Shown: positions 8,474-16,924, counted from the first letter of the stretch. The stretch is DNA of 64,000 nucleotides from Streptomyces sp. RFCAC02 (GCF_004193175.1 NZ_SAUH01000001.1:124001-188000); one strand, 5' to 3'. Notes: a model not told the origin generated them from the letters alone. A program made the numbers and translations.

Positions 8474-9397
8474 ATGGCACGTCTTCGCCGGTTCGACCGG
8501 CGCGCACACCGCGCGCTGGCAGGCATCGCATTGCTGGCGGTCTCCGCCGGTGTCGTCACCGCGTGCAGCGACGAGGGATCCGGTCACCCGGCTCCCTCGC
8601 CTTCGGCGTCCGCGTCATCGGCCCGGGGGGCGGCCGAGCCCGAACTCCACATGGTCGAGAACGACGGCCACCGCCTCGCGTTCCACGTCACCGAGGGAAG
8701 CGGCCCGACCATCGTGCTGGACGCGGGCGGCGGCGAGGATTCCTCCTACTGGAAGGACATCGCCCCGCAGCTCCACTCGGACACCGGAGCCACGGTCGTC
8801 ACGTACGACCGTGCCGGTCTCGGCCGGAGCGAGGCGGTCCCCGGACCGTGGGACGTGGCGAGTGCCGTCAGCGACCTGGAGACGGGGCTGCGGGCGCTCG
8901 GTGTGACGCGCGACGTGATCCTGGTGTCCCATTCGCAGGCGGGCGAGATCGCGACCTACTTCGCGGGGGCGAACCCCGGACTGGTGGCAGGGTCCGTGCT
9001 CGTCGACGCCAGCCTTCCCCCGTTCTACACCGACGAGGAGACAGCCCGCGTCGTCGCTGCCAACCAGCCCGCGGTGGACGCGGCGCGGGAGGACCCATCC
9101 GATCCGCGGAACAGCCAGCTCATCTCCATCGCGGAGAGCTACACCGCGATGCACGCGGCCTATCACCGGGCCTCCTGGCCCGACACGGTCCCGGCCACCG
9201 TCATCGTGTCGGAGAAGACCCCGTTCGACGGCTCTCCCGAGGACGCCCGGCGCTGGCGGGACGCGGCAGCGGCCTTCGTGCGGCAGGGGCCGGACCGGAC
9301 CCTCGTCACCGCGCGGGGAAGCTCGCACGACGTCCCGGAGGACCGGCCCGCCCTCGTCATCGAGGAGATCGAGAAGATGGTGCGGGCGGAAGGCTGA
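8474..9397 (+). CDS. secreted alpha/beta-hydrolase lipoprotein
   Basis: A protein of 307 residues. It has a twin-basic start (R-L-R-R-F-D-R-R), a hydrophobic core and the lipobox V-T-A-C with Cys31, followed by a Ser/Pro/Ala linker. It is therefore predicted to be lipid-anchored outside the membrane. The alpha/beta-hydrolase fold begins near residue 58. The nucleophile elbow is S-H-S-Q-A (a variant of G-x-S-x-G) in 'VILVSHSQAGEIATYF', and the catalytic His is in 'GSSHDVPEDRP'. 'YDRAGLGRSEAV' is the conserved oxyanion-side loop. The substrate is unknown. ATG 8474 has AGGAAA about 8 nt upstream. It ends 51 bp from the convergent ROK gene. Confidence 0.8.
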   Translation: MARLRRFDRRAHRALAGIALLAVSAGVVTACSDEGSGHPAPSPSASASSARGAAEPELHMVENDGHRLAFHVTEGSGPTIVLDAGGGEDSSYWKDIAPQLHSDTGATVVTYDRAGLGRSEAVPGPWDVASAVSDLETGLRALGVTRDVILVSHSQAGEIATYFAGANPGLVAGSVLVDASLPPFYTDEETARVVAANQPAVDAAREDPSDPRNSQLISIAESYTAMHAAYHRASWPDTVPATVIVSEKTPFDGSPEDARRWRDAAAAFVRQGPDRTLVTARGSSHDVPEDRPALVIEEIEKMVRAEG

Positions 9398-9414
9398 CGG
9401 CCGGCCACCACGGC

Positions 9415-9439
9415 GCCCGCCCCGGGCGGCGGGGCGGGC
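9415..9439. terminator. bidirectional hairpin terminator
   Basis: GCCCGCCCC and GGGGCGGGC form a perfect 9-bp stem around a 7-nt loop between the convergent hydrolase and ROK genes. Confidence 0.6.
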
Positions 9440-9448
9440 CGGTCGGGG

Positions 9449-10678
9449 TCAGCGGGTGGCCGTCGCGCGGGTGAGGGCGGCCAGTGGGTCGTCCAGGACC
9501 GCCTGCCACGCCAGTTCGCCCGCGCCGACCAGGCCGCTGTGGCGCAGCGTCGCCGCGAGGACGGGGACGCTGCCGCCCCTCCCCCACAGGCTGCGCTCCG
9601 CGACGACGGCCCGCAGCCGGTCCGGGTCGGCCTGCAGCAGGACGCGGTGCAGGCCGCCGAGGATGATGCGGTCGGGGTTCAGGATGTTGACCAGCCCGGC
9701 GAGGCCGAGGCCGAGGCGGTCGATGACGGCGCGGGTGGCGTCACGGACCGCCGGGTCGGCGGGGAACCCGCCCCGCACGAGGTCGGCCGCCTGGTCCAGC
9801 AGGATGCCGTCGGGCCCCGGCGCCCGGCCCGCGGCGGCCAGCAGGGCCTGCGGGTCGGTCTCCACGTCGAGGCAGCCGCGGCCGCCGCAGTGGCACGGCC
9901 GGCCGGCCGGGTCCACGGTCAGGTGCCCGACCTCCAGGGCGAGTCCGGCACTGCCGGTGTGCAGGCGGCCGTCCACCACGAGGGCGCCGCCGACACCGCG
10001 GTGACCGGTGGCGACGCACAGGAGGTGCCGCGCGCCGCGGCCCGCGCCGTGCCGGTGCTCGGCGAGGGCGGAGAGGTTCACGTCGTTGCCGCACAGGCCG
10101 GGAGCGGTGATGCCCGCCTCGGCGAGGCAGCGTCCGAAGATCTCCCGCACGGGCGCGCCGACGGGCCAGGCGAGGTGCAGCGGGTTGAGGGCGGTGCCCT
10201 CCGGTTCGGCGACGGCGGACGGGACGGCCAGGGCCGCCCCCACGCACACCCGGCCGCTGTCGGCCAGCAGGCGCGCCCCGACGGCGACGACCTCGCGGAT
10301 GATCTCGGCCGGGTCGGCTCCCGGATCGTCCGTGTGGGTCGGCGGTGCCGTGGCGACGAGCCGGCCGCCGAGCCCGACGAGCGCTGCCCGGTGGCCGTCC
10401 GCGTGGACCTGGACGGCCAGGGCGACCGGGCCGTCGTCGGCGATGGCGAGCCGGTGGGAGGGACGGCCCTGGCCGCCGGTCGCCGTGCCGGGGCTCGCGT
10501 CCACGGTGATCAGGCCGAGGGTCTGGAGCTCGGCGGCGACGGCGCCGGCGGTGGCGCGGGTGACGCCGAGTTCGGTGGTGAGGACGGCGCGGGTGGGGGC
10601 GCGGCCGGTGTGGACGAGTTCCAGTGCGGGACCGAGGGCGTTACGGCCCCGTTCGAGCCTGGTGCGAGGGTGGGTCAC
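9449..10678 (-). CDS. ROK-family transcriptional regulator
   Basis: A protein of 409 residues. The N-terminal winged helix (about 15-75, 'TRAVLTTELGVTRATAGAVAAELQTLGLI') is followed by a ROK sugar-kinase-like domain. The zinc-type motif C-H-C-G-G-R-G-C-L-D-V-E has Cys262, Cys264 and Cys269. The NagC/Mlc/XylR branch consists of repressors that respond to sugars. The start is GTG at 10678, with no ribosome site in front. It is divergent from an MFS gene whose start is 17 bp away, so the repressor almost certainly controls that transporter and itself. Confidence 0.85.
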   Translation of the reverse strand: MTHPRTRLERGRNALGPALELVHTGRAPTRAVLTTELGVTRATAGAVAAELQTLGLITVDASPGTATGGQGRPSHRLAIADDGPVALAVQVHADGHRAALVGLGGRLVATAPPTHTDDPGADPAEIIREVVAVGARLLADSGRVCVGAALAVPSAVAEPEGTALNPLHLAWPVGAPVREIFGRCLAEAGITAPGLCGNDVNLSALAEHRHGAGRGARHLLCVATGHRGVGGALVVDGRLHTGSAGLALEVGHLTVDPAGRPCHCGGRGCLDVETDPQALLAAAGRAPGPDGILLDQAADLVRGGFPADPAVRDATRAVIDRLGLGLAGLVNILNPDRIILGGLHRVLLQADPDRLRAVVAERSLWGRGGSVPVLAATLRHSGLVGAGELAWQAVLDDPLAALTRATATR

Positions 10679-10683
10679 ACGCC

Positions 10684-10698
10684 TATTGTGGCTTTGTG
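10684..10698 (+). promoter_or_regulatory. leaderless divergent promoter, rok/MFS
   Basis: TATTGT (10684-10689) fits a -10 element and lies 6 nt before the GTG of the MFS gene. On the other strand CACAAT lies 4 nt before the GTG of the ROK gene, with TTGTTT 16 nt further upstream. Only 17 bp separate the two start codons, so both mRNAs are probably leaderless and the promoters overlap. Confidence 0.5.
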
Positions 10699-11958
10699 CC
10701 CCCCATAAACAAATTGCGGTCGACGAAGACCGCGCGCGGTGCCCGCCCTGCCGGCGGGCAGCGGGAACAGCGGCCCGACGCGGCCGCGTTGCGCCGGCTG
10801 CGAGCGGCGCTGACCTTCTTCTTCGGGCTCGACGGCTTCCTCTTCGCCGGCTGGGTGGTGCGCATCCCGGACGTCAAGGAGCAGACGGGCGCCTCCCCCA
10901 GCGCGCTCGGGCTCGCGCTCCTCGGGGTGTCGGTCGGCGCGGTGGTGACCATGGTGCTCATCGGCCGGCTGTGCGAACGGTTCGGGAGCCGGCCGGTCAC
11001 GGTGGCCGGTCTCGTCCTGCTGGCGGTGGCCGTCGCGCTGCCCCCGCACACCCACGGGGCGATGTCCCTGGGAGCGGTCCTCCTCGTCCTCGGTGTGGGC
11101 TTCGGCGCGGTGAACGTGGCGGCCAACAGCGTCGCCGTGGACCTCGTGGCCGCGCTGCGGCAGCCGGTGATGCCGAGCTTCCACGCGGCCTTCTCCCTCG
11201 GCGGCATGCTGGGCGCCGGGCTCGGCGGGCTCGTCGCCGGGCACTGGAGCGCGGCCCGGCACCTGGGGGCACTGGCGGTCGTCGGCGTGGTGGCCGCCGC
11301 GGGAGCCGGGTGGGCGCTGCTGCGCCCCGCACTGCCCGCACCGGACCGCGCGGAGTCCGCCGCACGCGGGGACACCACGCCCGCCGACGGCGCGCCCGGC
11401 ACGGCCCGGGCGGGGCGCGGCGCCCGCCGCGTGGTGCTGCTGCTGGGGTTCATCGCCCTGTGCTCCGCGTACGGGGAGGGCGCGCTCGCGGACTGGAGCG
11501 CGCTGCACCTGAAGGAGTCCCTCGGCTCGGGCCCGGCCGTCGCCGCCGCGGCGTACTCGGTGTTCGCCGGCGCGATGACGGTGGGCCGGATGACCGGCTC
11601 GGCGATGCTGCGGCGCCTCGGGCAGGACCGCTGCCTGGAGCTGGGCGGGGCGACGGCGGCCGTCGGCATGCTGCTGGGCGCCCTGGCGCCGTCGGTCTGG
11701 CTGGTCCTGGCCGGTTTCGTGCTGACCGGGCTCGGGCTCGCGAACGTCTTCCCGATCGCGCTCGGACGGGCCGGCGCGCTGGCCGGGCCGGCGGGCGTGG
11801 CCGCCGCCTCGACGCTCGGGTACGGCGGCATGCTGCTCGGGCCGGTGGCGATCGGATTCGTCGCCGACTGGGTCTCGCTGCCCGTGGCGCTCACGACGGT
11901 GGCGGGGCTCGCCGCCGTGGCGGCGGTGACGGCCCGCGCCAGCCGGGGCGCGGCCTGA
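10696..11958 (+). CDS. MFS transporter
   Basis: A protein of 420 residues with about 12 membrane helices in two halves joined by an Ala/Gly/Asp-rich cytoplasmic loop. MFS markers are 'GRLCERFGSRPV' after TM2 and 'SYGEGALADWSALHLKESLG'-like sequence at the start of the second half (read as 'CSAYGEGALADWS'). The latter resembles the fucose/sugar MFS and YbjJ-type proteins often paired with ROK repressors. The start is taken as GTG 10696 (V-P-P-I-N-K); an in-frame TTG at 10714 is the alternative. No ribosome site precedes either, which fits leaderless translation. A sugar substrate is inferred from the ROK neighbour only. Confidence 0.82.
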   Translation: MPPINKLRSTKTARGARPAGGQREQRPDAAALRRLRAALTFFFGLDGFLFAGWVVRIPDVKEQTGASPSALGLALLGVSVGAVVTMVLIGRLCERFGSRPVTVAGLVLLAVAVALPPHTHGAMSLGAVLLVLGVGFGAVNVAANSVAVDLVAALRQPVMPSFHAAFSLGGMLGAGLGGLVAGHWSAARHLGALAVVGVVAAAGAGWALLRPALPAPDRAESAARGDTTPADGAPGTARAGRGARRVVLLLGFIALCSAYGEGALADWSALHLKESLGSGPAVAAAAYSVFAGAMTVGRMTGSAMLRRLGQDRCLELGGATAAVGMLLGALAPSVWLVLAGFVLTGLGLANVFPIALGRAGALAGPAGVAAASTLGYGGMLLGPVAIGFVADWVSLPVALTTVAGLAAVAAVTARASRGAA

Positions 11959-12823
11959 ATCCCGGCGGACGGCGTGACGGCGTCGCCGCGCGCACCGTTC
12001 CACCGCGCCCCGCACACTCCGCCGTCCCATGAACCGGTCACGTCCGTACCGCTCTTCGGGCGCCCGGGCGCCCAGCGGCACGCGGCCGGACCGGAACCGG
12101 TTCGGCGGCTCCCTCCCTCGCTGGGCGGCCCGTTCCGGACGATCCCCGTGTGTTCGCCGGGTTCCGCCCGGCGGAGATCCGGGCGGCGACGGTGGAACGG
12201 CGCCACCGTGGTCAGGCACCGGCCCGGCCGGCCCACGGGACCGGAACACGCAGCCGCGTGCCGGGCAGGCGGTCCGGTCGCGGTCCCCGGCACCGGACCG
12301 CCGTACAGGGCGCGCCGGTCCCCGCCGGGGGCAAGGGGGGCGGCACGGCCCGCGGGCAGGCGTCGCCCGGACAGCGCGACCGGTGCACCAGGGCCGACCC
12401 CTCCCGGGAGACGGGGAGCGCGGCGCACGAACGCCGGCGGGCGCGGCCCCCGGCAGGCCCGACAGCGGACGGCGAACCCGCCGCACACCACGACGGCAGG
12501 ATCCGGAGCGGGCGGCAGGCCACCGCAGGCCACGCCGGCGCGGGAGCGCGAGCCGCTCCGCCGGGACCCGCCCGCTCCACGGACAACAGCGGCGCCCGGC
12601 CCCGGGCGAGGCCGGGCCGATGCGCACGAGGAAACGGCACGGGAGGGAGACCGTCCCCAGGGGACCGCCGGCGGGCCGCGTGACGGGCGGTCAGCGCCGG
12701 GGACCGGCCGGGCCGGCGGGCCGGGTCGCCCGTACGGCGGGACCGTGCGTCCGAACGCAGCAGCCGGGCCGGGCGCCGCGTGTCATCCGCATGCCGCGCC
12801 GGCTTCGCCCGTTCGGCCCCGCG
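11959..12823. other. non-coding stretch between convergent genes
   Basis: This 865-bp stretch lies between convergent genes. The open frames crossing it on both strands give Arg/Pro/Gly-rich low-complexity protein with no recognisable domain or ribosome site. I see no RNA gene. It may be the eroded remains of a gene. Confidence 0.5.
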
Positions 12824-14080
12824 TCACTCGGCGGCGGCGTCCGCCGCGGCGCCGCCCGGCGCGTCCGGCGCCTGCCGGGGCGACCGGTCCAGCGCTGACA
12901 GCACGCGGCGCGCCATCGGATGGGTGCGCACGATGTTCGCGAGGGTCGTCGAGCCCCGGGTGATCTGGGCGAACGCGGTCCACGCCGGGCGGACCGTGAT
13001 CAGCGCCGTGTGCACCACCTTCGGGCGCTGCGCGAACACCTGCAGCAGACGGCGGCCGACGCCCATCTCGACACCGAGGCCGCTCTTCACGGCGAACGTG
13101 TAGTTGAGGGCCTGGCGCCGGGCGTCCACCGCGTCACCGGCCTCCGCGATCCGCACGGCCCACTGACCCGCGAGACGGCCCGAGCGCAGCGCGAACGAGA
13201 TCCCCTCGCGCGTCCAGGGCTCCAGCAGCCCGGCCGCGTCGCCGCAGACCAGGACGCGGCCCCGGGACAGCGGCGAGTCGTCCGTGCGGCAGCGCGTCAG
13301 GTGCCCCGAGGAGATGGCGGGCTCGTAGCCGGCGAGGCCGAGGCGGGTGGTGAAGTCCTCCAGGTAGCGCTTGGTGGCCGCGCCCTCGCCGCGCGCCGAG
13401 ATGACGCCGACGGTGAGGGTGTCGCCCTTCGGGAAGACCCAGCCGTAGCTGCCGGGCAGCGGCCCCCAGTCGATGAGGACACGGCCCTTCCACTCCCGCG
13501 CGACGTCCGGCGGCACCGGGATCTCCGCCTCCAGGCCGAGGTCCACCTGGTCCAGGCGCACCCCGACATGTGCTCCTATCCGGCTCGCGCTGCCGTCCGC
13601 GCCCACCACGGCGCGGGCCAGCAGCGTCTCCCCGTCCGTGAGGACGACGGCCACGGTGCGCCGGTCGGGGACGGCGGGTCCGTGCTGCTCGACGCGGGAC
13701 ACGGCGGTGCCGGTGCGCAGTTCGGCGCCCGCCTTCACCGCCGCCTCGACGAGGCGCTGGTCGAACTCGGGCCGGTTGACCAGTCCGAAGAGCATCCGCT
13801 TGGAGCGGCGGGTGCGGGCGAGCCTGCCGTTGAGGGAGAAGGTGACGGCGTGCACGCGGTCGCGCAGCGGCAGTTCGAAGCCGGGCGGCAGGGCGTCGCG
13901 CGAGGGGCCGATGATGCCGCCGCCGCACGTCTTGTAGCGGGGCAGCTCGGCCTTCTCCAGCAGCAGGACACGCCGCCCGGCCTCGGCGGCGGCGCGCGCG
14001 GCGGAAGCACCGGCGGGGCCCGCCCCCACCACGACGACGTCCCAGACCTCGCTGCTCACGGCTTCGTCTTCACTGCTCAC
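12824..14080 (-). CDS. geranylgeranyl reductase family FAD oxidoreductase
   Basis: A protein of 418 residues. It has the Rossmann FAD motif G-A-G-P-A-G-A-S near residue 19, 'LLLEKAELPRYKTCGGGI' (the family's P-R-x-K-x-C-G-G motif), and 'GRVLVCGDAAGLLEPWTREGISFAL', the G-D-A-A-G second FAD motif. The family reduces isoprenoid double bonds (geranylgeranyl groups, menaquinone side chains) or acts as electron-transfer flavoproteins. The start is GTG 14080; an alternative GTG (V-S-S-E-V-W-D) lies 7 codons on. No isoprenoid gene adjoins it, so the substrate is open. Confidence 0.82.
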   Translation of the reverse strand: MSSEDEAVSSEVWDVVVVGAGPAGASAARAAAEAGRRVLLLEKAELPRYKTCGGGIIGPSRDALPPGFELPLRDRVHAVTFSLNGRLARTRRSKRMLFGLVNRPEFDQRLVEAAVKAGAELRTGTAVSRVEQHGPAVPDRRTVAVVLTDGETLLARAVVGADGSASRIGAHVGVRLDQVDLGLEAEIPVPPDVAREWKGRVLIDWGPLPGSYGWVFPKGDTLTVGVISARGEGAATKRYLEDFTTRLGLAGYEPAISSGHLTRCRTDDSPLSRGRVLVCGDAAGLLEPWTREGISFALRSGRLAGQWAVRIAEAGDAVDARRQALNYTFAVKSGLGVEMGVGRRLLQVFAQRPKVVHTALITVRPAWTAFAQITRGSTTLANIVRTHPMARRVLSALDRSPRQAPDAPGGAAADAAAE

Positions 14081-14252
14081 GATGTGCTGTAGCTCCCCGC
14101 TGGGTTACGTCCGAAGGTCACCGCTGGGCATCCTACGCAGCACCCGGCGCGGAACCGGGCTGTGGGATCATCGGAAACATCCCTGATCCGTGTGCACCGG
14201 CGTCCGCACGCTCCCGTGACGGCGGCGACCGTGCCCGTACGTGGAGCGTCCC

Positions 14253-15629
14253 ATGCAGCACCGTGCCCAGGAGGCCACGATTCCGTCCGCCGTCGCCGCG
14301 CTGATGCCGAGGGCGAAGGAGGAACTGGCCGAGCTGGTGGCGTTCAGGTCGGTGGCCGACCCGGCGCTGTACCCGCCGAGCGAAAGCCTCGCCGCCGCCG
14401 AGTGGATCGCGGCAGCGCTGCGCGCCGAGGGGTTCGCCGAAGTGGAGCTGCTGGAGACGCCGGACGGCACCACCTCCGTCTACGGCCACCTGCCGGGACC
14501 CGAGGGCGCGCCGACGGTCCTGCTGTACGCGCACCACGACGTGCAGCCGCCGCTGGACGAGGCGGCGTGGACCTCCCCGCCGTTCACCCTGACCGAGCGC
14601 GACGGCCGCTGGTACGGGCGCGGCGCCGCCGACTGCAAGGGCGGGGTGCTCATGCACCTGCTCGCGCTGCGCGCCCTGCGGGAGTGCGGCGGCGTCCCGG
14701 TGGGCGTGAAGGTGATCGTCGAGGGCTCCGAGGAGCAGGGGACGGGCGGTCTGGAGCGGTACGCGGAGGCCCACCCCGGGCTCCTCGCGGCCGACGCCGT
14801 CGTCATCGGCGACGCGGGCAACTTCCGCGCCGGGCAGCCCACCGTGACCGCCAGTCTGCGCGGCATGGCCATGGTCCGCGTCCGGGTGGACACCCTCGCG
14901 GGCAACCTGCACTCCGGCGCGTTCGGCGGCGCCGCGCCCGACGCGCTCGCCGCGCTGATCCGGATGCTGGACTCGCTGCGCTCCGAGGACGGTTCGACGC
15001 GCATCGACGGCCTCGCGGCCGACGGGGTGTGGGAGGGCACGCCGTACCCGGAGGAGATGTTCCGGGAGGACGCGAAGGTGCTGGACGGCGTCGGGCTGAT
15101 CGGCACGGGGACGATCGCCGACCGGCTGTGGGCGCGGCCCGCCGTGACCGTGCTCGGCATCGACTGCCCGCCGGTGGTGGGCGCGACGCCCTCGGTGCAG
15201 GCGCGGGCGGAGGCCCTGGTCAGCATGCGGGTGCCGCCGGGCATGGACGCGGGCGCGGCGAGCGGTCTGCTGGCGGCGCACCTGGAGTCGCACGCCCCCT
15301 GGGGCGCCCGTGTCGAGGTGCGGGCGACGGGCGAGGGACAGCCCTTCCACGCCGACACCGCCAGCCCCGCCTACGCGTCGATGGCGGCGGCGATGCGCGA
15401 GGCCTACGACGGGACGGAGATGGCGGTGATGGGCCAGGGCGGGTCGATCCCGCTCGCGAACACGCTCGGCACGCTCTACCCGGCGGCCGAGATCCTGCTG
15501 ATCGGGCTGAACGAGCCGGCCGCGCAGATCCACGCGGTAGACGAGAGCCTGTCCCCCGACGAACTGAGCCGCATGGCGGTGGCCGAGGCGCTGTTCCTCC
15601 GGCGGTACGCGGCCACCGCCGGCGTCTGA
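14253..15629 (+). CDS. M20-family dipeptidase / metallopeptidase
   Basis: A protein of 458 residues. Di-zinc ligands and catalytic residues are visible: His and Asp in 'LLYAHHDVQPP', Asp in 'GRGAADCKGGVL', the Glu-Glu pair in 'VEGSEEQGTGG', Asp in 'VIGDAGNF' and the late His in 'QIHAVDESL'. The dimerisation domain lies in between ('NLHSGAFGGAAPDAL'). This is the CNDP-like group that cleaves dipeptides in the cytoplasm. ATG 14253 is preferred to GTG 14241 because GGAG lies 6 nt before it. The IS element begins 30 bp after the stop and leaves the gene intact. Confidence 0.9.
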   Translation: MQHRAQEATIPSAVAALMPRAKEELAELVAFRSVADPALYPPSESLAAAEWIAAALRAEGFAEVELLETPDGTTSVYGHLPGPEGAPTVLLYAHHDVQPPLDEAAWTSPPFTLTERDGRWYGRGAADCKGGVLMHLLALRALRECGGVPVGVKVIVEGSEEQGTGGLERYAEAHPGLLAADAVVIGDAGNFRAGQPTVTASLRGMAMVRVRVDTLAGNLHSGAFGGAAPDALAALIRMLDSLRSEDGSTRIDGLAADGVWEGTPYPEEMFREDAKVLDGVGLIGTGTIADRLWARPAVTVLGIDCPPVVGATPSVQARAEALVSMRVPPGMDAGAASGLLAAHLESHAPWGARVEVRATGEGQPFHADTASPAYASMAAAMREAYDGTEMAVMGQGGSIPLANTLGTLYPAAEILLIGLNEPAAQIHAVDESLSPDELSRMAVAEALFLRRYAATAGV

Positions 15630-15655
15630 CGCGGCGTCGGGACCCGGTACCCGGC

Positions 15656-15659
15656 CTAG
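15656..15659. repeat. CTAG target-site copy, left of IS
   Basis: CTAG directly abuts the left terminal repeat of the IS. The same tetramer abuts the right end (16756-16759). It fits the 4-bp YTAR duplication known for several IS5-family elements. Confidence 0.65.
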
Positions 15660-15681
15660 GGCCTGTATCGAGTTGTGATCA
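15660..15681 (+). repeat. left terminal inverted repeat of IS
   Basis: The 22-bp arm begins GGCCTGTATCGAGTTG and differs from the right arm (16734-16755) at one position, T against C at arm position 15. Confidence 0.88.
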
Positions 15682-16281
15682 CTGAGTGGTTCGGGTGAGG
15701 TCCTTGATCCAGATCATGGAGGCGCGGAGGTGGAGCCCGGCGAGGTAGCTCTCGGGGGTCTTGTCGTAGCGGGTGGCGATCCCGCGCCATGCCTTGAGCT
15801 TGTTGATCAGGCGCTCGACGGTGTTGCGCTCTTTGTAGAGCTCGGCGTCGTGGGTGACGGGTCGGCCGCCGTGTCGGCCCTTCTTCTTCCGGTTGGCGGC
15901 TTGGTCCTTCTTCTCCGGGATGACTGCCTTGATCCCGCGTTTGCGCAGGTGAGCGCGGTTACCACGAGAGGAGTACGCCTTGTCTGCGGCGACTGCGTCC
16001 GGTCGGGTGCGAGGACGCCCGACAGGCCCGCGGACGCGCACTTCGGCGAGCACGGGGATGAACTGCGGGCTGTCCGCGGCCTGGCCGGCGGTCAGGACAA
16101 GCGCCAGGGGCCGGCAGCGGCGGTCGGCAGCCAGGTGGATCTTGCTGGTCTGTCCGCCTCGTGAGCGCCCGAGCGAAGCAGCTTTCAAACGCAGCTTGCG
16201 CCGTCGCCGGACGCGTCGCCGTTCGCCCTGGCCGGGATCGCAGACACCACTATGCCTGTCTTGTCCCTCCGAGCCGCCCCT
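15679..16281 (-). CDS. IS5-family transposase, C-terminal frame (ORFB)
   Basis: This frame supplies the second half of the transposase after a -1 shift. It contains 'AADKAYSSRGNR' with the second catalytic Asp, and the Glu of the triad in 'YKERNTVERLINKLKAWRGIATRYDK', the Y-(2)-R-(3)-E-(6)-K signature of IS4/IS5 enzymes. The frame is open upstream to 16569 but has no plausible start, so expression by frameshift from ORFA is expected. The fusion would be about 336 residues, normal for the family. It ends at TGA 15679-15681. Confidence 0.82.
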   Translation of the reverse strand, partial: RGGSEGQDRHSGVCDPGQGERRRVRRRRKLRLKAASLGRSRGGQTSKIHLAADRRCRPLALVLTAGQAADSPQFIPVLAEVRVRGPVGRPRTRPDAVAADKAYSSRGNRAHLRKRGIKAVIPEKKDQAANRKKKGRHGGRPVTHDAELYKERNTVERLINKLKAWRGIATRYDKTPESYLAGLHLRASMIWIKDLTRTTQ

Positions 16282-16688
16282 TTTTGCCGGGCCGCCTCCG
16301 CCTCGACGGCGGCCTTCTCCAACGCCTCCAGGATGCCCTCCTGCAGACGCATCCCGGCCGCGTCGTGGTGGGCACGGACTGTCGTGGAGTCCACACTGAC
16401 CAACGACAGGTCCACCCCGCCCCGCTCGGACGCCTCGGCGATCACCCCCTCCAGCAGCGCTTCGAAGACCCCGGCGTCCCGCCACTGCCGGAACCGGTTG
16501 TGCACGGTGGACCAGGCACCGAACCGCTCCGGCACCTCCCGCCACTGCGCTCCCGAGCGGAACTTCCAAATCACACCCTCGAACTGCTGCCGCAGCCGCT
16601 CGGGATACGGGCCGTACTCACCGACCGGCAGATACGGCTCGACGAACCCCCACTCCCCGTCCGTCAGTTGCACACGCGTCATGCGCAC
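16185..16688 (-). CDS. IS5-family transposase, N-terminal frame (ORFA)
   Basis: A frame of 167 codons. It begins with the DUF4096-like helical DNA-binding part ('LTDGEWGFVEPYLP', 'QQFEGVIWKFRSGAQWREVPERFGAWSTVHNRFRQW'). The first catalytic Asp follows in 'VSVDSTTVRAHHDAAG'. Without shifting, translation ends at 16185 in unrelated sequence. An A5G4 run at 16277-16285 (minus strand), rare in this DNA, lies where the frames join and is a good -1 slip site. The start is taken as ATG 16688; ATG 16682 is equally possible. Confidence 0.85.
   Translation of the reverse strand: MRMTRVQLTDGEWGFVEPYLPVGEYGPYPERLRQQFEGVIWKFRSGAQWREVPERFGAWSTVHNRFRQWRDAGVFEALLEGVIAEASERGGVDLSLVSVDSTTVRAHHDAAGMRLQEGILEALEKAAVEAEAARQKGAARRDKTGIVVSAIPARANGDASGDGASCV
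16277..16285 (-). promoter_or_regulatory. programmed -1 frameshift site of transposase
   Basis: On the minus strand the run reads AAAAAGGGG. In the ORFA frame the codons are CAA-AAA-GGG; slipping one base back at AAA gives A-AAA-AGG and enters ORFB. The join falls in the region between the first Asp and the second Asp, as in related two-frame IS5 elements. Confidence 0.6.
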
Positions 16689-16733
16689 CGGACTACCGGA
16701 TCCACCCTCGAAACGAGGGCGGAACCAACAAAC

Positions 16734-16755
16734 TGATCACGACTCGATACAGGCC
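16734..16755 (-). repeat. right terminal inverted repeat of IS
   Basis: This is the inverted partner of 15660-15681, matching at 21 of 22 positions. Confidence 0.88.
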
Positions 16756-16924
16756 CTAGTGCCGCGTCAGGCAAGGTTCGCCCCGTCGCGTCGCCCGGCA
16801 CGGCACCTCGCTGCGTTGCCGAATCGCGCGAATACGACGGGTATGAGCTGCGATCCGGCGCCTTGCGATGCACCGCACCGGACGCCGCTCCTTGACGGGC
16901 AAACCTTGCCTGACGCGGCACTAG
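16756..16924. mobile_element. MITE-like element with 19-bp perfect terminal repeats
   Basis: TGCCGCGTCAGGCAAGGTT at 16760-16778 is repeated exactly in inverse orientation at 16902-16920, and CTAG stands outside each end (16756-16759 and 16921-16924). The 161-bp element has no coding capacity, so it must be moved by a transposase in trans. Its termini differ from those of the adjacent IS, so it is not a deletion form of that IS. The left CTAG is shared with the IS, which shows that one element landed at the edge of the other. Because CTAG is itself palindromic, it may belong to the repeat rather than be a duplication. Confidence 0.75.

Larger units (their letters stand above)
15660..16755 (-). 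mobile_element. IS5-family insertion sequence (1096 bp)
   Basis: The element is bounded by 22-bp terminal inverted repeats (15660-15681 and 16734-16755) with one mismatch, both beginning GGCCTGTATCGAGT or GGCCTGTATCGAGTC inward. It carries two overlapping transposase frames on the minus strand and is flanked by CTAG on both sides. The ORFB stop codon lies inside the left repeat. It looks intact and possibly active, since the repeats, DDE residues and slippery site are all present. Confidence 0.9.

Noticed and set aside
11974..12963. Open frame on the plus strand between the MFS and reductase genes
   Set aside because: Low-complexity product, no ribosome site, and overlap with the well-supported reductase gene.
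16760..16920. MITE as a deletion derivative of the adjacent IS
   Set aside because: Its terminal repeats (TGCCGC...) share no similarity with the IS ends (GGCCTG...).
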